Assembly (NCBI RefSeq): GCF_011075055.1
Contig: NC_058147.1
Coordinates: 5,704,001-5,768,000, forward strand
Source of the DNA: Mangifera indica
Taxonomy: Eukaryota; Streptophyta; Magnoliopsida; Sapindales; Anacardiaceae
Direction of reading: 5' to 3'
DNA length: 64,000 nt
Of the stretch, positions 25,976-39,530 are shown in pieces (positions within the stretch are counted from its first letter, which is position 1; every line of letters starts with the position of its first letter). The notes under the pieces were generated by a model. The model was not told where the DNA came from. It ran no database searches and saw nothing but the letters and a program-made list of their open reading frames with translations. The position numbers and the translations under genes were made by a program.

Positions 25976-25989
25976 GATAAGGAAAGCGA

Positions 25990-27370
25990 GGCTAAAGGAC
26001 TATTTCCCGCTCTCGAGTTTTAGTCCAACCTAAAAAACACACCTCACATTTCAAAAAGGCCAAAGGACTATTTTCCACCCAAGTTTTGGTGCAATTTTAA
26101 AGTTACACCTGCAGGATTTAAAAAACCCAAAGTTTTATCTGTTGATCAACTAAGTTAAAATTTTCTATTAGAAACAAGGATAAAATCGTTATATTATTAA
26201 TAATATTTAAAAAATATAAAATTTATTATATTTTTCTCTCTTAAGTTTGAAAAACTAATATTTCATCCCTCCTAAAGTTTTTTAACTTTGAAAAATCATA
26301 TTTTCTCCCCCCAAAACCTTAGAATTTTCTTCTTCCCTCAAACCATTTTTTTTGGTGATCTAGAAAGGACGACGATAAAAGATCTCTTTGTCGATGAAGA
26401 AATCTAGGTTCTGGATCTCTTCATCAATGAAGAGATCTAAAATCTCTCCAATATCTCGTCGAATCTCTTCGTTAAAGACAAAGAGATCTGTTTCAAATTT
26501 GTTTACGTGCGTCGACTAATCATTTAAGGTGAGAAGGGGAGATCATCGGCACCAAAGAGATGAAGAAAAAATTTGAGGGGAAAATGTGATTTTTCAAAAT
26601 TAGAAAACTTTAGGTAGGAGTGGAATTATTAGTTTTTAAAAGTTAGGAGAAAAAATATAATAAATTTTATAATTTTTAAATATTATTAGTAAAATAACGA
26701 TTTTACCTTTGCCTATAACAGAAAATTTTGATGGAAATTATATTATATGTGAGACTTTAGGTTTTTCAAACTCCATAGGTGTGCTTTAATATAGCACCTA
26801 AACTTAGGTGGGAAATAGTCCTTTAGCCTTTCAAAAATCTAATAACTCATCTATGAACTAATTTCTATTAAAAATTTTTGTTAGAGGTAAGAGTAAAATT
26901 ATCATTTTATTACTAAACCTTAAAACCCTAAAAATTTATATCATTTCCTCTCTTAATTTGGAAAAGTTACAATTTCCTCTCAAGATTAAGTTTTAAAAAA
27001 TTCACTTTTCCTCTATTTTTAGAGTTCATCTTCGGTGGCTTAGAGAATTCGGTCATTGATCTTTTTTTACAAAGATTGTTTGCTAATTTTTTTCGACAAA
27101 GGACGATACTTCGTTATCCTTCGTTATCCTTCATTGTCCTTTGTTGTGATGAGTGGTTGTCCTTTATGGTCGGATCTAAAAGATAGGTATAAAACATTAA
27201 CTGTTGATTGGAATGGTGGTGATAAGAAAAGAGAAACAAGCCTTAAGAGTAAAATGTTAATTTTTTAAATTTTAGATGTAAGTGAAGTTGTTAGTTTTTA
27301 AAATTAAAAAAAAAAAATTTTAAAATTTTAAGATTTAATGATAAAATAATGCTTATATCCTTACTTATAT
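25990..27370. mobile_element. Outer Mutator-like MITE, split by a nested copy and lacking its right terminus
   Basis: The left terminus GGCTAAAGGACTATTTCCCG begins at 25990. The element runs to 26057, is interrupted by the nested copy (26058-26828), and resumes after the duplicated target at 26838. Family internal phrases follow to about 27350 ('ttttgttagaggtaagagt', 'aaagttacaatttcc'). No terminal inverted repeat closes it, so its right end is deleted or decayed. Confidence 0.65.
26058..26828. mobile_element. Intact non-autonomous Mutator-like MITE with perfect 9-bp target duplication
   Basis: A 771-bp element. The left end starts GGCCAAAGGACTATTTTCCA. The reverse complement of the right end starts GGCTAAAGGACTATTTCCCA. 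Similarity between the ends continues for about 75 bases, making a long terminal inverted repeat. It is flanked on both sides by TTTCAAAAA (26049-26057 and 26829-26837), a perfect 9-bp duplication. Long inverted repeats and a 9-bp duplication are the hallmarks of Mutator-like elements. No transposase is present, so it depends on an enzyme encoded elsewhere. Confidence 0.85.
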
Positions 27371-27946
27371 TTAGTTTATCCCTGCATATTCATAGGTTCA
27401 TAAACCTCAAATATATGATTAGATCATCAAAATGTTGATCCATTGGACTTGACCAAAGCTAGTTTTGTTGTATTTGTACCCGAGCAATTTTAAATAATTA
27501 TACATGTGTTGGTAGTCCCTGGTTAATGATTTTTAGGTTAAAGTAACTGTAGTTAATCTAATTAATTTCCTAAAAATACTTGAGAGTTCGCGTTGACAGA
27601 CAAAAAATAAAATAAAAGTTTAAAAAACCTATTTATGTTCTCATCCAAAAATGAAAGTTGAACTGTAATGTGCGCGTGGGGAATGTAATAGACAATTGCA
27701 ATCACAAACTTCATGTCCTATTAGGATCGTCCAACTCTAATTTGATTGGCCAATCTTAAGACCTCTTGCGTCAAAGCCCCGGAAAAGTCTTGGTTTGAAG
27801 TCTGATCTCACGGTCTCGCAGTCAAATCTAAGCCACCTTCTCTCACGCGCTCACCTTCGTGTAATCAATTCCTCCTTGTCTTAAACTCACGACTAGAACT
27901 AGAGCCTTGTTGATGAAACCAAAAGACCAAGTCTGAGTGTTCTAAA

Positions 27947-30081
27947 ATGGCAGGAACTCTGATCCCAGGCGCCAGAGTGGCCGTGTTGTCGGTAATGATG
28001 CTGCTATGTTTAACCGGAAACAACATCGTACCAGTTGCAGAAGCTATCTGGTTAACGATACCTAGCTCAGGAACCAAGTGCGTGTCTGAGGAGATACAGA
28101 ACAACGTCGTCGTTTTGGCTGATTATTACGTGGTCGACGAAGCCCACCCAGAAAATCCTTCCACCATCTCTGCTCGGGTATCTATAAATCCAAGTTTAAA
28201 TTCTTAATATAACTCAAACTATTGATTTTCTTTTCAAATCTTCATGTGGGTATATGCCCATTTTGTGCTTTTTTATGGTGATTGAGTTTTGTGGTAGTTG
28301 GAATTATGTTCTGATGTGAAATTTGTCATTGATTTTGCTTTGCTTACATATTCCTGTTTCTGCTTTCACCATCTGTTCACTAGCTTTGATTTGTAATCTT
28401 AAGGTCTACTGAAATGGTAATAAGCCCGATGATGAAGTTAATTTATAATTTTGGGTTCTTAAATTTTGCATTGGGCAGCTGAGCAATGATCCATATTTAT
28501 ATATTTACTAGTTAGAATATGAAATAAAAACTGTCATGATTATGATTGATGAATTGCCTGCATCAGATATTTAGCATTTTTCTCCAAAATTAAGACTTAA
28601 CGAAGTAACTTAGTCTATGTTTGGGTTACTGATAAGAAGATTGCTTCTGCTATTTTTAAACATGGTGACTTTTTTCACTTGTCACTTATAAGCTGTCTCT
28701 CTTTTTTATTAAGGTGACATCTCCATTTGGAAACAATATTCACCAGAATGAGAATGTAACTCATGGTCAATTTGCATTTACAACTACCGAGGCTGGCAAT
28801 TATTTGGCATGTTTCTGGTTAGGCAACCAGCAGCAAGGTACAAGCACCACTCTAAGTCTTGACTGGAGAATTGGAATTGCTGCCAAGGATTGGGAGTCAG
28901 TTGCAAAGAAGGACAAGATAGAGGTATGATCCTTAAATTCTAAATTTCTTTAGAGCTAGAAGTATTATCAACAATCTTAAACATTTTCATTTTCCTGTTT
29001 ATCTGATTATGCATGCACCATGACTCCATGTAGGGTGTAGAATTTCACTTGACGAGACTTGAAGCTTCTGTGAAAGCCATTCATGATAATTTGCTCTTTC
29101 TCAAGCACAGGTCTGTCTCTCTTCCAATTTTAATCTCTTTACGACGATTCTTAGCTGGTTTCTGCTAGGTTTTACTGATTGGTCACAATTGACAAGAAGA
29201 AAATAATATAATATAGTTGGGCTACTTCACTGGCCTACTGGAAAATTAGCCTTACTAATATAGTATTGCTATTGGTTTTTGTTTGCTAGTCAATATATTG
29301 TACAAAGGATAATTAGTCTGAGTTACAATAGCATAAGATAGGAGGAGAGAATGGTACTATATGTTGATTTGGGCTAGCGATGTAGGTATTGGTGCAGTAT
29401 AATTGTCGACATTTGTGATGAATAGCGACAGTCTCAATGAAGCTTACAGTTTTCCCATAAAAGATTCTGAGTGAGTTAGATCCTCAGGTAACTCTTACAT
29501 GTGGCAGGTTGACTAAGATCTCCAACAGGGTGGTTTCAGAGTTTCATATCTAAAATAAATTACATAAATTTAACTAATAAAACATCATCTCCTATGGACA
29601 TATTTTAACATAGTACTTTGCATTAGTGACACAAATATTGTCAATCACATTTTGTGAAAGGAACGGTTTGGTTTTCCTGTCAGGGAAAGCAACATATGGC
29701 CCTCTTATGACAGTTTTCTATTTAATTGTGATATAGGATATTAGGATAATTTGAATTCATTTACATTATGTGTAGGTTCACTAATAACTAATGGTGGAGA
29801 ATATATCTACTACACTTAAAAGGCCTCTTGTAATATAATGGTTCTTTTTTCTTGAACGTTTATTGATGTTATAGATATGGGAAATGTTACAGTATAGAAT
29901 TTCTTGTTGAGTTTTTTCTTGGATATTGTTACACAGGGAAGCAGAGATGAGGGAAGTCAGTGAAGCAACCAATTCTAGAGTGGCATGGTTTAGTATCATG
30001 TCGCTTGGTATCTGCATTGTGGTTTCAGTTTTGCAGTTATTGCACTTGAAGCAGTTCTTCCGCAGAAAGAAACTCATCTAG
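27947..30081 (+). CDS. p24-delta family transmembrane cargo receptor (emp24/GOLD domain)
   Basis: Four exons (27947-28177, 28714-28923, 29034-29110, 29937-30081) give 220 residues. An N-terminal signal peptide ends near 'PVAEA', and the mature protein starts at '[17 protein letters not shown]'. A GOLD domain with its paired cysteines follows ('TKC', 'LACFW'). Then come a coiled-coil ('[21 protein letters not shown]') and one membrane helix ('[19 protein letters not shown]'). The short cytosolic tail ends FFRRKKLI. This carries a diphenylalanine COPII signal and a dilysine COPI signal, so the protein should cycle between ER and Golgi in early secretion. Tail and length fit the plant delta subclass. 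It stands divergent from the ERF gene, as I recall for At1g21900 and At1g21910. There is no break or odd residue. Confidence 0.93.
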
Positions 30082-31154
30082 ATTTTATCTCTTAATTTTT
30101 GTTTGTTAATATTTAACTTGCCAAAAGTCCGGATAATGGATCATATTATTTTTTTATTGGGGTTCTTTTCTTTTGAGAAGTGAATGCATAGTACTCTCAT
30201 GGATTGGTTGAAAATTTAATTATGACCACAATCTTCTTGAAGTTATTGAGAGAATTGTATGATAGCAGGAATGAAGCATGGTTGGAATAAAAATGAGTTG
30301 TTCGAGCTCAAATAGAAAAAGTCGAGTTTAAGTTAAGGATTGGACTTTTATAAAACAAACTAAGTTTGAGTTGATCAAATATTTGAGTTTGAGTTGACTT
30401 TGATCGAATCTAAAATAAAATTGTTTTCAAAGTAAGTTTGAGTTGAAGTTCATCAATCTTGAGCTAGGTTTTGTTTAGAGTTGATTCATGTCAAATCCTA
30501 TCTTGGAATGGAGACCAAAATCCTAAATGGTGTGGAGAATGGAAGAGGCCTCCCTATTGTGTATAAAAAAAATTAATTTTTCATATCATATATTATATAT
30601 CGTATTGTATTGTATTGTAACTTATGTATTTTTAAAGGAATAATAAAAATCTAATTGTTATATTATTATTGTTGAAAATATTACAAACACTAAATAAAAT
30701 TCTAAAATTTCATAGATATACTTTTACCATTATATCACTTCTTCAAATATGTATATAAATTTATATTAATAATATACATCTTATTTTACAAAATGTTGGT
30801 TGTATTATACTAATTTTTAATATATTTTATAATACTTATTATAGTCTATATATATCGTATTATATTATACGATGGTATCAAACATGGAAGGATATTAACA
30901 ACTATCTTCAATATAATTTGGTGAATTTATTAAGGCACACCGAGATTTGACCAGTAACATGTTCATGAAAGTAATAATAGATATGAAAGAGATTATATGG
31001 GGTTCCAATTTGTAGTTTTAAGACCAGGGTCCGAGTTAACGTGGTGGGCATCGGGCTGGGTCGACCCAGAGTATTATCATTAATATCCCACTGAAAACTG
31101 AGCTGTAAATTTGTTTAACTAAAAGAAGCAGACAAAACTCCAACTTGGAATAAA
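30082..31154. other. Intergenic region between p24 and glutaredoxin-like genes
   Basis: Holds the p24 3' UTR and a low-complexity 'gagtttgag/caagttgag' repeat remnant near 30297-30500. AT-rich DNA and the promoter of the next gene follow. No open frame is supported. Confidence 0.6.
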
Positions 31155-34094
31155 ATGGTTATTGGAGCAACAATGGCAGCGGTTGTAGCAAGACCCTCGT
31201 CAATAGCGGTGCTTAGCAGCCAAAGACAAGGAGCCAGAAGCAGGTGGGTCTTCAGTCCTTTGGCCTTTTCAACCTCACCAGCGTCTTCAACAAGAAAGCT
31301 GGTGCTCTACTCAAAACCCGGATGCTGTTTGTGTGATGGCCTCAAAGAAAAACTCCAAGCTGCGTTTTTACTCTCTGGCCCTGATTCTCTCCATGATGTA
31401 GATTTACAGGTACCCCGCCTCACTTTCTCCATTTACATTTTTTATATGTGTGTATGTTGTGTTGAACATTCGTTGTTGGGTTTTCTAAGGTGAGGGATAT
31501 AACCACCAATCCTGAGTGGGAGAAGGCTTACCAGTATGAGATACCTGTCTTGGCCAAAGTACTTTCTGATGGTACTGAGGTTAGTGGTTTCCATTTCTCT
31601 TTAGTTATTGCTTGTGAAATTTAGTACTAAGCTTTGCTTTCAGTTGCCTGTTGATTTGAGTGAATGTCTCAAGATTCAGTTACTTACACTTTGAAAAGCT
31701 TCGGTAATGCAAGACTTAGTAGTATGCACTCATAAAGTGATAATGCAGTAATGTAGGAGAAGAATTAAATTAAGAAAGCTCTACTGCTGCCATACATCTT
31801 ATTGAAATTTACCAAGAAAATTGAAATTTTTACAAGAGTAAGATCTTCATGGTAGCTGAAGATTGGGAAAGTATCTGCTAGGAATACTCATTGTTAGCTG
31901 TATGCAAGTGCCTGCTATAACAGAAATTCAGCTAGGACAGTGAGTTGTTGAGATGACTTGTCATTCCATGCCAACTTGGTAGGTTATGTTATGAAATGAT
32001 GGGAGAGAACTAAGGATGAAGGATGTATACCCAGTTAAACTAGTTGAACTCAATCATATCAATGAATGGGTGAAGGAAAGATAGACATTTCTCTGCCTAA
32101 AATTTGTAACAATAAATAATATTTTAAAACTATAGCATACGGGGCATAATGATCAAATTAACAGATAATGGTTTCTAATGACACCCTGTTTTCCCTATCT
32201 CAATCTTCTTTCTTCCAATTGAGCATTTCCTTAGTGTTACTGTATAGTATTCAATCAAGTTTTAGGACCTTAAAATTGAGGAATCCTCATATATAAAGGA
32301 GCTCTCTACTTTAGTAGAATTTACACTTGACTTTCAGGTTTTGTTAAATTGAACTTATTTGGCATACTGAGAGCAAAAGAAAAGCAATTAGTTGTTGAGA
32401 TGTCAATGAAGCTCTAGAATCTACTTGTATGGGTGACTGAAGAAAATGTGAACTTTGTGACACATCCTAATATTGCATTTCTACTTCTACTTCAATATAA
32501 TTTTTCTCCAGGAAGGAGCTCATCAGTGGCAATTCCATGCTAATTATAAAAGCAGGCATGTCTACCATCTTAAATCTCAATTCTCAGATAATGATCATTA
32601 TAGGCTAATTTCATATATATATATATATATATATGTTGTGCTTGTCTCCCTATCCAAAGTAACTGTTCCCATTCATGGAGAGGTCCAATTTTAAAAATCC
32701 ACCAAAGAGGACATGACAGGCCAAACTCCTAACAGATCAGTTTTTTTTGGGAGGTAGAGCCCAAGGAAAGAAAAAGGCTACTTCTAAGGGCAATAAATAC
32801 ATAGAAAGAAACAAGATAAAAGTAATTGAAAAAACTTCTGGCACCAGCAGAGGAATCAGAATCATATTCATGGGTCAGCCATCTTTCTGGCTAGGTTGAA
32901 ACATTATTAAGGAGAAGGATCGATCACACGTATGGCTGTGGAGAAAGTTTCTATTTTACCTTTAGATTCCAGAGTTTTAGGCTCTGATTCACAGTGATTT
33001 TGATGTCATGGTGACATTTGTTACAGATTTGGTAATCACATGTGCATTGATATTCTAGACGGAAGATCTAAGGATGAAAATCAATTGGAACAATGCATGA
33101 ATTAAGCTTTTATTAGATGATCTGAAACCATGGAAGAGAAATTACATCTGGATACTGGCTTTTGGGAAATCTGTCTGATGGAGGATCTTGTTAGTGGATT
33201 TCTTTCATATTCCAGTCAACTTTAGAAAAATCTCTAGACATTAGAAGACAGATTTCAAACTCTCTGGTAATTTTTTTTAGAAGGAATTATGCCATACCGG
33301 ACTCGGGATGCTCCATAAAAATGTTGAATGGGTGCTAACTGCTGACCTTAACTAGTTGAGGCTCAATGGAGTTCAATTAATATTATAATGCAAGTTAAGG
33401 ACCTTGCTGAGTTGCAATTAATATAGCGATTTTTGAGCTAATATAGTCAATAATGGTTGATGATGCCTCTGAATACTTCATCTTGTATTTGACCCTATAC
33501 TTTACTGATAAGAGGTTCTATAATCCTGTTGTTCAGTATGATCAGAGTTGAAATTAGTTTAATTTATGTTTTTTTTTTGCTAAGCTAGTTTCATTTTATG
33601 TTGCCATGAATGTTTAAATTAGTTATCTACTATGAAAAAAGGCCTTTGGTTTTCATATAAAAAGAGCAGTATAGTGGTCTCTTTGTATTGAAGTCAATGC
33701 TTCATGTGATCCTCTTTTCCATGGCACTTTTTGTTCCTGCATTTGCATCCTTATCACCCTTAAAGCTTCCACATTTATCATTAGGTCTTGTGATTCTTGT
33801 CAACTTAAAATTTGTTTTAATCGATGAAACCCTGTGATTGTCAAACACAAGCTAGTTAGTCCAACAACTAAGGAGGACGTCAACATTGTGACTCAAAATG
33901 CCAGAAACACTTTGTTGAGAGTAAACTAGAAGCGCATATTTGGCTTTTATGTGTATTCATAAGATCAAGGTTTTCAAACAATTATTTTTTTCCCCTTTAA
34001 CTCTCATTTCTTTCAGGAAGCTCTACCCAGATTATCTCCTCGGATTGGTGTGGAGCTCATTCAAAAGAAGATATCAGCTGCTTTGAGACAGTAA
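31155..34094 (+). CDS. Glutaredoxin-like thioredoxin-fold protein (C5orf63/YDR286C type), probably organelle-targeted
   Basis: Three exons (31155-31409, 31490-31579, 34017-34094) give 140 residues. A second ATG at 31173 is in frame and possible. The first 50 residues are rich in Ala, Ser and Arg with almost no acidic residues, which looks like a chloroplast or mitochondrial transit peptide. The thioredoxin fold starts 'LVLYSKPGCCLCDGLKEKL', with a CxxC-type redox motif (C-C-L-C). It continues 'VRDITTNPEWEKAYQYEIPV', where the cis-proline sits in 'EIPV'. The last helix is 'GVELIQKKISAALRQ'. This matches the small family containing human C5orf63 and yeast YDR286C, whose biochemical role is poorly known. 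Intron 2 is unusually long, about 2.4 kb. Confidence 0.85.
32613..32634. repeat. AT dinucleotide microsatellite
   Basis: An alternating AT tract of about 22 bases in intron 2 of the glutaredoxin-like gene. Confidence 0.85.
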
Positions 34095-36659
34095 CTGCCC
34101 CAACTGCAACTTAAAATCAAACCAACGATCTTCTTCGAAGGGGATATCTTTAAGTAAAATCTATGCTTATGACAAACATAATTTTAATATGATGTATTCT
34201 AGAGTTTATTTCAACTTGTACTCAATTGTAGCCGCAATTTGTGATATTCTTATCTTCTTAAGCTTTCACTTTTTTCTCCCTTTTCAAGCAAAAAATGTAG
34301 CTTTATAGCCATCACTTTGATATGAATATGAGACTCATTTGTGTTCTCTTTCAATTTGATTTGTGATAAAAGATTGCGAACAGACTGAAATATATATATG
34401 TATATATATATGCCTTTGTTCTTTTGACCGTCCCATTAAGTTTGATTGATCACAAGGCCAATGACATGATGGAAAAAAAATACCCTTTTCCCCTGGTCCT
34501 TAGCTCCCAAGACAAAGTAGGAGAAGCTCTTTTGGAAGTTTCCCCCAACTTTTGACTGCTTTTTGCTTCATACATCACCCTCCCTTTTATTGATTATTAC
34601 GTATACCCAATTTCTTATAGAATTATTGGCCATCCCTCCATCATTTGACTGATTTTGGGTATTTGTTTTTGTGAGTGGATATACATAAACGGTTAAGCAT
34701 TTTAAAACATCTCTTTTTTATAATCATAAAATTCCAATATGTTGATCAACTTAATAATCCACAAGGTTTTTATTTTTTCTGGGTTGGTCGTATGATGTTG
34801 ATGCAACTATACCTTTCAATTTAAGATGTTTTAATTTCGTAAAACTTTAAATTATATATTAAACACAAAAAAAGGAAAAAAGAAAGCGAAACTTTATTTT
34901 GAATTATATATTGCTTATCCCATTATCAGATCATCTTCTTTAATTCGTCGACATTATTCTATCATGAAAAGTAACATAAACTAAGAGTTAAATAATTTAA
35001 TCTGCTCTCTTTTTCCTAAAGAATGGACTGCACTGTCTAAGTTTCCACAGCTGAGAGTAAAGTATGATTAAGAAATAAAACAATTATGGTACGCAATAGG
35101 CTCTTCTACGAGTTGGGTGGTTGGAATAATAACCGAAAAGGCTTTCAAATATAAGAACAAAGATTTATAATTTATATTATAATAATAATAATAATAATAA
35201 TATAATGAAAATAACCATAATCACTAATACAGTGTTAGAGAAAAATGATAGAGTCATCTAATAAAAAATTATCACTTTAATTTATACAGATAAATTTATT
35301 TTTATTCATTAGTGACAAATTATTTTGATCACAAATTTAATTCTAAGTAGAATATGCGTGTGTAGAAATCCATTAATCTGCAAAATAATTGAAATAGGAT
35401 GGTGACCGCAGAAGGAATAGGTAGTTTTCAGATGCTTTTGAGATCAGAAGTGTTAGGAAATGAAGCCTTCACGACATGGAAAATAGATGTTTTCGATATG
35501 GATGCTCTGCAAAATGTCAGTCTATATCTGCTCTAGTTTTTTTTTTTTTTCCCTTTTTTGATGTGATTGTCGACTTCCAAACCTTTCCATTTTAGCTTTT
35601 CCTTTTGGTTCAGCAGCTTTTGTGTTGTAGTCATATTAAATCGATTGCATGGATGCATGCAGATACACCATACAGATCGATGCGTGCTCATATAAACTTC
35701 CTGGCCTCTTCTCTCATCCTCATCAATTATCTTATTCATGTTCTTCAGTTGATCTCACAAATTGATTTAATTTCAAGTGTTTGTGTTCATTTGTATATGT
35801 GTAGTAGATTGAACATTGACACAAATTAATTAATTTTGTATGATATGAGTTTTAATCTTCATACTTCTAGATTTAATATATTTCTATATGGTATTAAAGT
35901 TCAAAATCAAATGGGTAGACTTAACAGTCTAAAATTAAATCTAAATATTAAGTGACAATATATTTAGTCAAATGATGAACTTAATAACTTATAAAGATTG
36001 CAGTTGAGAGACTGTATTGAAGACTACAGAATCCTACATCAAATAAAAATAATATAAATAAGTTAAATATAAATATAGTAGATTGGACTTTTCTAGCCTC
36101 CCTTCTCATCCTTATCCGTTGTCTTATTCATGTTCTTCACTTCTTTTATATGAATTGATTTAACTTCGAGAGGTTGTTCGTGTGCATTTTGGTCATCTGA
36201 GTTGGATTCTTATCAGCTTAATAATTTGCTTCAATTGCTGGAAACCCTTCTGCCGTTTAAAGGTCCTCTAAAAGTAAATGTAGTGGCCAATATAATTCCA
36301 AATGTCCATTAATATAAGTATTCTACCTTTCTCTTGCTTGAAAACATGATATTCTATGTATTACGTAGGAGACTGGACCTCTATCTTTCTGTGTCAACTT
36401 TCTGCGATACAATTTTTTTTCCGGATATTCATTTTCTTCCTTTTTTTTTTTTTTAAATTGAAATATCTCATGCACCCATGCATCGTAGCCATTAGTCTTT
36501 CAAAAAGCTTAACAATTAGGGCTAACTCCTTTAGTATATTTAGTGTGACACATTTAATAACTAATATATATAATTTTGTGATAAAAACATATCACCTTTT
36601 TATTTTTACTCATTGTCTTCGTTTGATTCATTTTTATCTTTGGTGAAGATAACTAAAAA

Positions 36660-36960
36660 AAGAAAAAGGAAAAGAGATCGAAAAGGAGAGAGAAGTTAAA
36701 GGAGAAATAAAACATGGTTAGAGAAGATATAGTTTATCCGAAAACGATAATGGTTTCAAAACTCTTAAAGAGAAAATGTTATTTTTTAAACTTTAAATTG
36801 AAAAAAATAATTAAATTTTCAAACTAAAAAATAAAATATAATAAATTTTTAATATTTTAGTTAAATAATATGTTTATTTTGAATCTCAATAATAAATTTT
36901 AATAAAAAATAAGTATGTAAATTTTTTTAAATTAATGGTGTGAAAGTTTGGACTGCACCC
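36660..36960. mobile_element. Partial right-half copy of the MITE family
   Basis: Carries the family's right-half phrases: 'gttattttttaaacttta', 'ataatttttaatatttt'-like text and 'aaattttaataaaaa'. There is no left half and no clear terminus. Confidence 0.4.
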
Positions 36961-37779
36961 GGACCTTAGGTAAGTCTTGTGGGTAGCCAATAGTCTTTCA
37001 AAAAGCTTAATATATATAAATTAGACAGTCAATTAAAAATCATCACAATTATTAAGGCTGTGACGTGCCATGCATGACTGTGTGTCTTGTTTCCATTACG
37101 ATCAAGGTCAAAGGAAAACTAAAGAAGCGACACCTAGGACATGAATCACGATATCTCTTAAATACTTTTTCAATCTTTCTAAAAGTGATGGACATAATGT
37201 TAATTAAAAACAAAGTTTTCCCACTTTTGACTCTATTTAACGCATTTGCTTCATCATCCATGGCTTTGCAAACATGCATATCATTTGAACCTAATTTTTC
37301 TCATCACCATTGTTAAGGTTACAGCTATTAATTTTCGATGTAATCTATTAATCAGATATAACATAATACAAGAAGGTCAGATTAAAGATATTATTTGGGA
37401 TACAAAATTTAATTCGAATCAATATAATATAACTTGAACTAGATTAAATCGTATTAGGATTGATACGAAAATAATTTAAATTATCTAAATGTTTAGAGAA
37501 ATTTTACTGTAATAGAATTTGATAAAGACAAATTAATGAAGTGTTAAAAGACAAGTATCAATAACAATTAAAATTTTTACATATTTTCTATAATTATATT
37601 TTCATATAGCTGTAATTAGTTTAATTATTTTTTATTTTGATTTAAAATTTTCTTTTATTTTTAGGTAGTGAGAATGAGATTTGGATATTGATATTATTGA
37701 CGTATTTTAAAAGTTTAAGTGTATTATTTTTTAGACCATTTGCAAATAAAATAAAATGGTAGGTTACGTGTTTTGTTAA

Positions 37780-38324
37780 GGCCAAAGGACTATTTTTCAC
37801 CCAAGTTTCAAAGATAAATACATATTCATAAGATTTAAAAACTTAAACAATCATTTATAACCAAATTTTTGTTAAAAATTTTAATTATGGTTATGGGTAA
37901 AACTGTTATTTATTATAAAAATTAAAAATTTATCATATTTTCCTCTTCAAGTTAAAAAATCTCACAATTTCCCCCTCTCCCCACCCAAAGTTTTGAAAAG
38001 TGACAATTTCACCCTCAAATCCCTACGTTTTCTTTCTCTTGTCTCTAACAACGACAACTATCCAAAGATGAGAGGGGTTGCCGTCTCCAGCCATTGGCAG
38101 TGGTGGCTGAAAAAGTTCTAAGGGCAAATGTTAATTTTTCAAACTTTGGATGAAGAAAAAATTTATTAAATTTTTAGTTTTTTTAAATATTTTGATAAAC
38201 AACAATTTTATCCCTAATAGTAATAGTAAAATTTAACAGACGAATGAACATTTAGATCTTCTACAGTTAATTGATACAAAATTGGGTTTACATCAAACCT
38301 TGGATGGGAAATAGTCATTTGGCT
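37780..38324. mobile_element. MITE family copy with both terminal repeats
   Basis: The left terminus GGCCAAAGGACTATTTTTCA is mirrored by a right terminus whose reverse complement begins AGCCAAATGACTATTTCCCA. The internal halves mirror each other. The element is about 545 bases long with no coding content. I found no convincing target duplication. Confidence 0.7.
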
Positions 38325-39495
38325 CTTTCAATTATTATTTATGTCATTTTGCTTATTAGAAATTAATTATAGGAAATATTATATTGAATGAAGTATTTGT
38401 TTTCATGGTTACAATTCCTACTTAAAAAGGGACTTTGATTATTTTGTTTGCCATTGCCTTTCTGTAAAGTTCTTAAAAACAAGAGGGTTGGCACTGACAG
38501 TTTTAGTTAATAATAAAATTATGTATATCTATTTTAATAAATTAAAAAATATCATAAATATGAAATAATACATAGGTGATTTGTTGGACCAAAATAACAT
38601 ATAAGAACACCTTTAATTGATTCCAATAACAAAATCTGTTTCTCATTTTCCCTGTTACTTGAACAATTTAAATAAAAATGTTCTTCTGCTACAAATTAAC
38701 AAAGACAACTATGTGAAAAGAATCAGTTCATTGCTATATTACCATAAAATATGAAAGAAGAAATTGTAAGGTTTTTCCAAAAATTGTAGATATCCATATA
38801 ATTTCATGGAATCATGAAGGAGAGAAATTGCTTTCCTTAATTATTCCTATCCACGTTACTGGGCAATTTGAAATTTTCTACTGTCAATGAATGGAATTAT
38901 AAAAGTTGGAATCACTGACTCATTCCATTATCTGGGGACCGGAATCTTTATGCAATAGTCTTTTTTATTCCAATTCTTTCTTTTATATTTTGCCTACTTT
39001 TTTGTTATGTTTCATGTCAATCATCTACATTAACGTATGTATATCTGCATTTTCAAGATATTATGAATTTCTCTTTAATAACCGAACACCCCACGATCAT
39101 TATACCATGTAAGTTAGGTTTTATAAGTTTAAATCCATATTTTTTTTTTAAAGTTCAAATATTTCACTAATTTTGTTAACCTTTGAGATATTTTTAACTT
39201 TAAGTTACTTTACGGATAATACACAAATGGGATCTCAAGTTGGAATGTAATCACTTTGATGCTAAATAATTAAAGCTAGATTTTAAGTTACTTTACACAA
39301 ATTAATCAAAAAGAAATCTGTTGATCATGATTTTAGGATGGCTGCGTAGGTTATCTATCAAATCTCCACTCTGGAAGACAAAACAATCGATTAAGCAGTA
39401 CTCTTGCCTCTTGCACAACCGAATAAATAAAGTTGTCCACATCATATATTGTTTTATAATATAATATTTTATTTTTCTTCACCAAGAAAACATTT

Positions 39496-39530
39496 AAAAA
39501 AAAAAAGGGGGGGGGGGGGGGGGGGGGGGG
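39496..39530. repeat. Homopolymer junction: 11 A then 24 G
   Basis: Eleven adenines run directly into an uninterrupted run of 24 guanines (39507-39530) in an otherwise AT-rich region. A pure G tract this long can form G-quadruplexes and is prone to sequencing and assembly error. Confidence 0.9.

Larger units (their letters stand above)
18802..27946. other. Long intergenic region between divergent ERF and p24 genes
   Basis: Nine kilobases with no supported gene. It contains AT-rich DNA (about 20700-23560), a long foldback at 25873-25975, a nested MITE pair at 25990-27370 and the p24 promoter. A minus-strand 70-codon frame at 24996-25208 has a protein-like composition but no recognised domain and no partner exons. 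Frames at 21811-22008, 23029-23304 and 23968-24234 also lack support. Confidence 0.6.
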
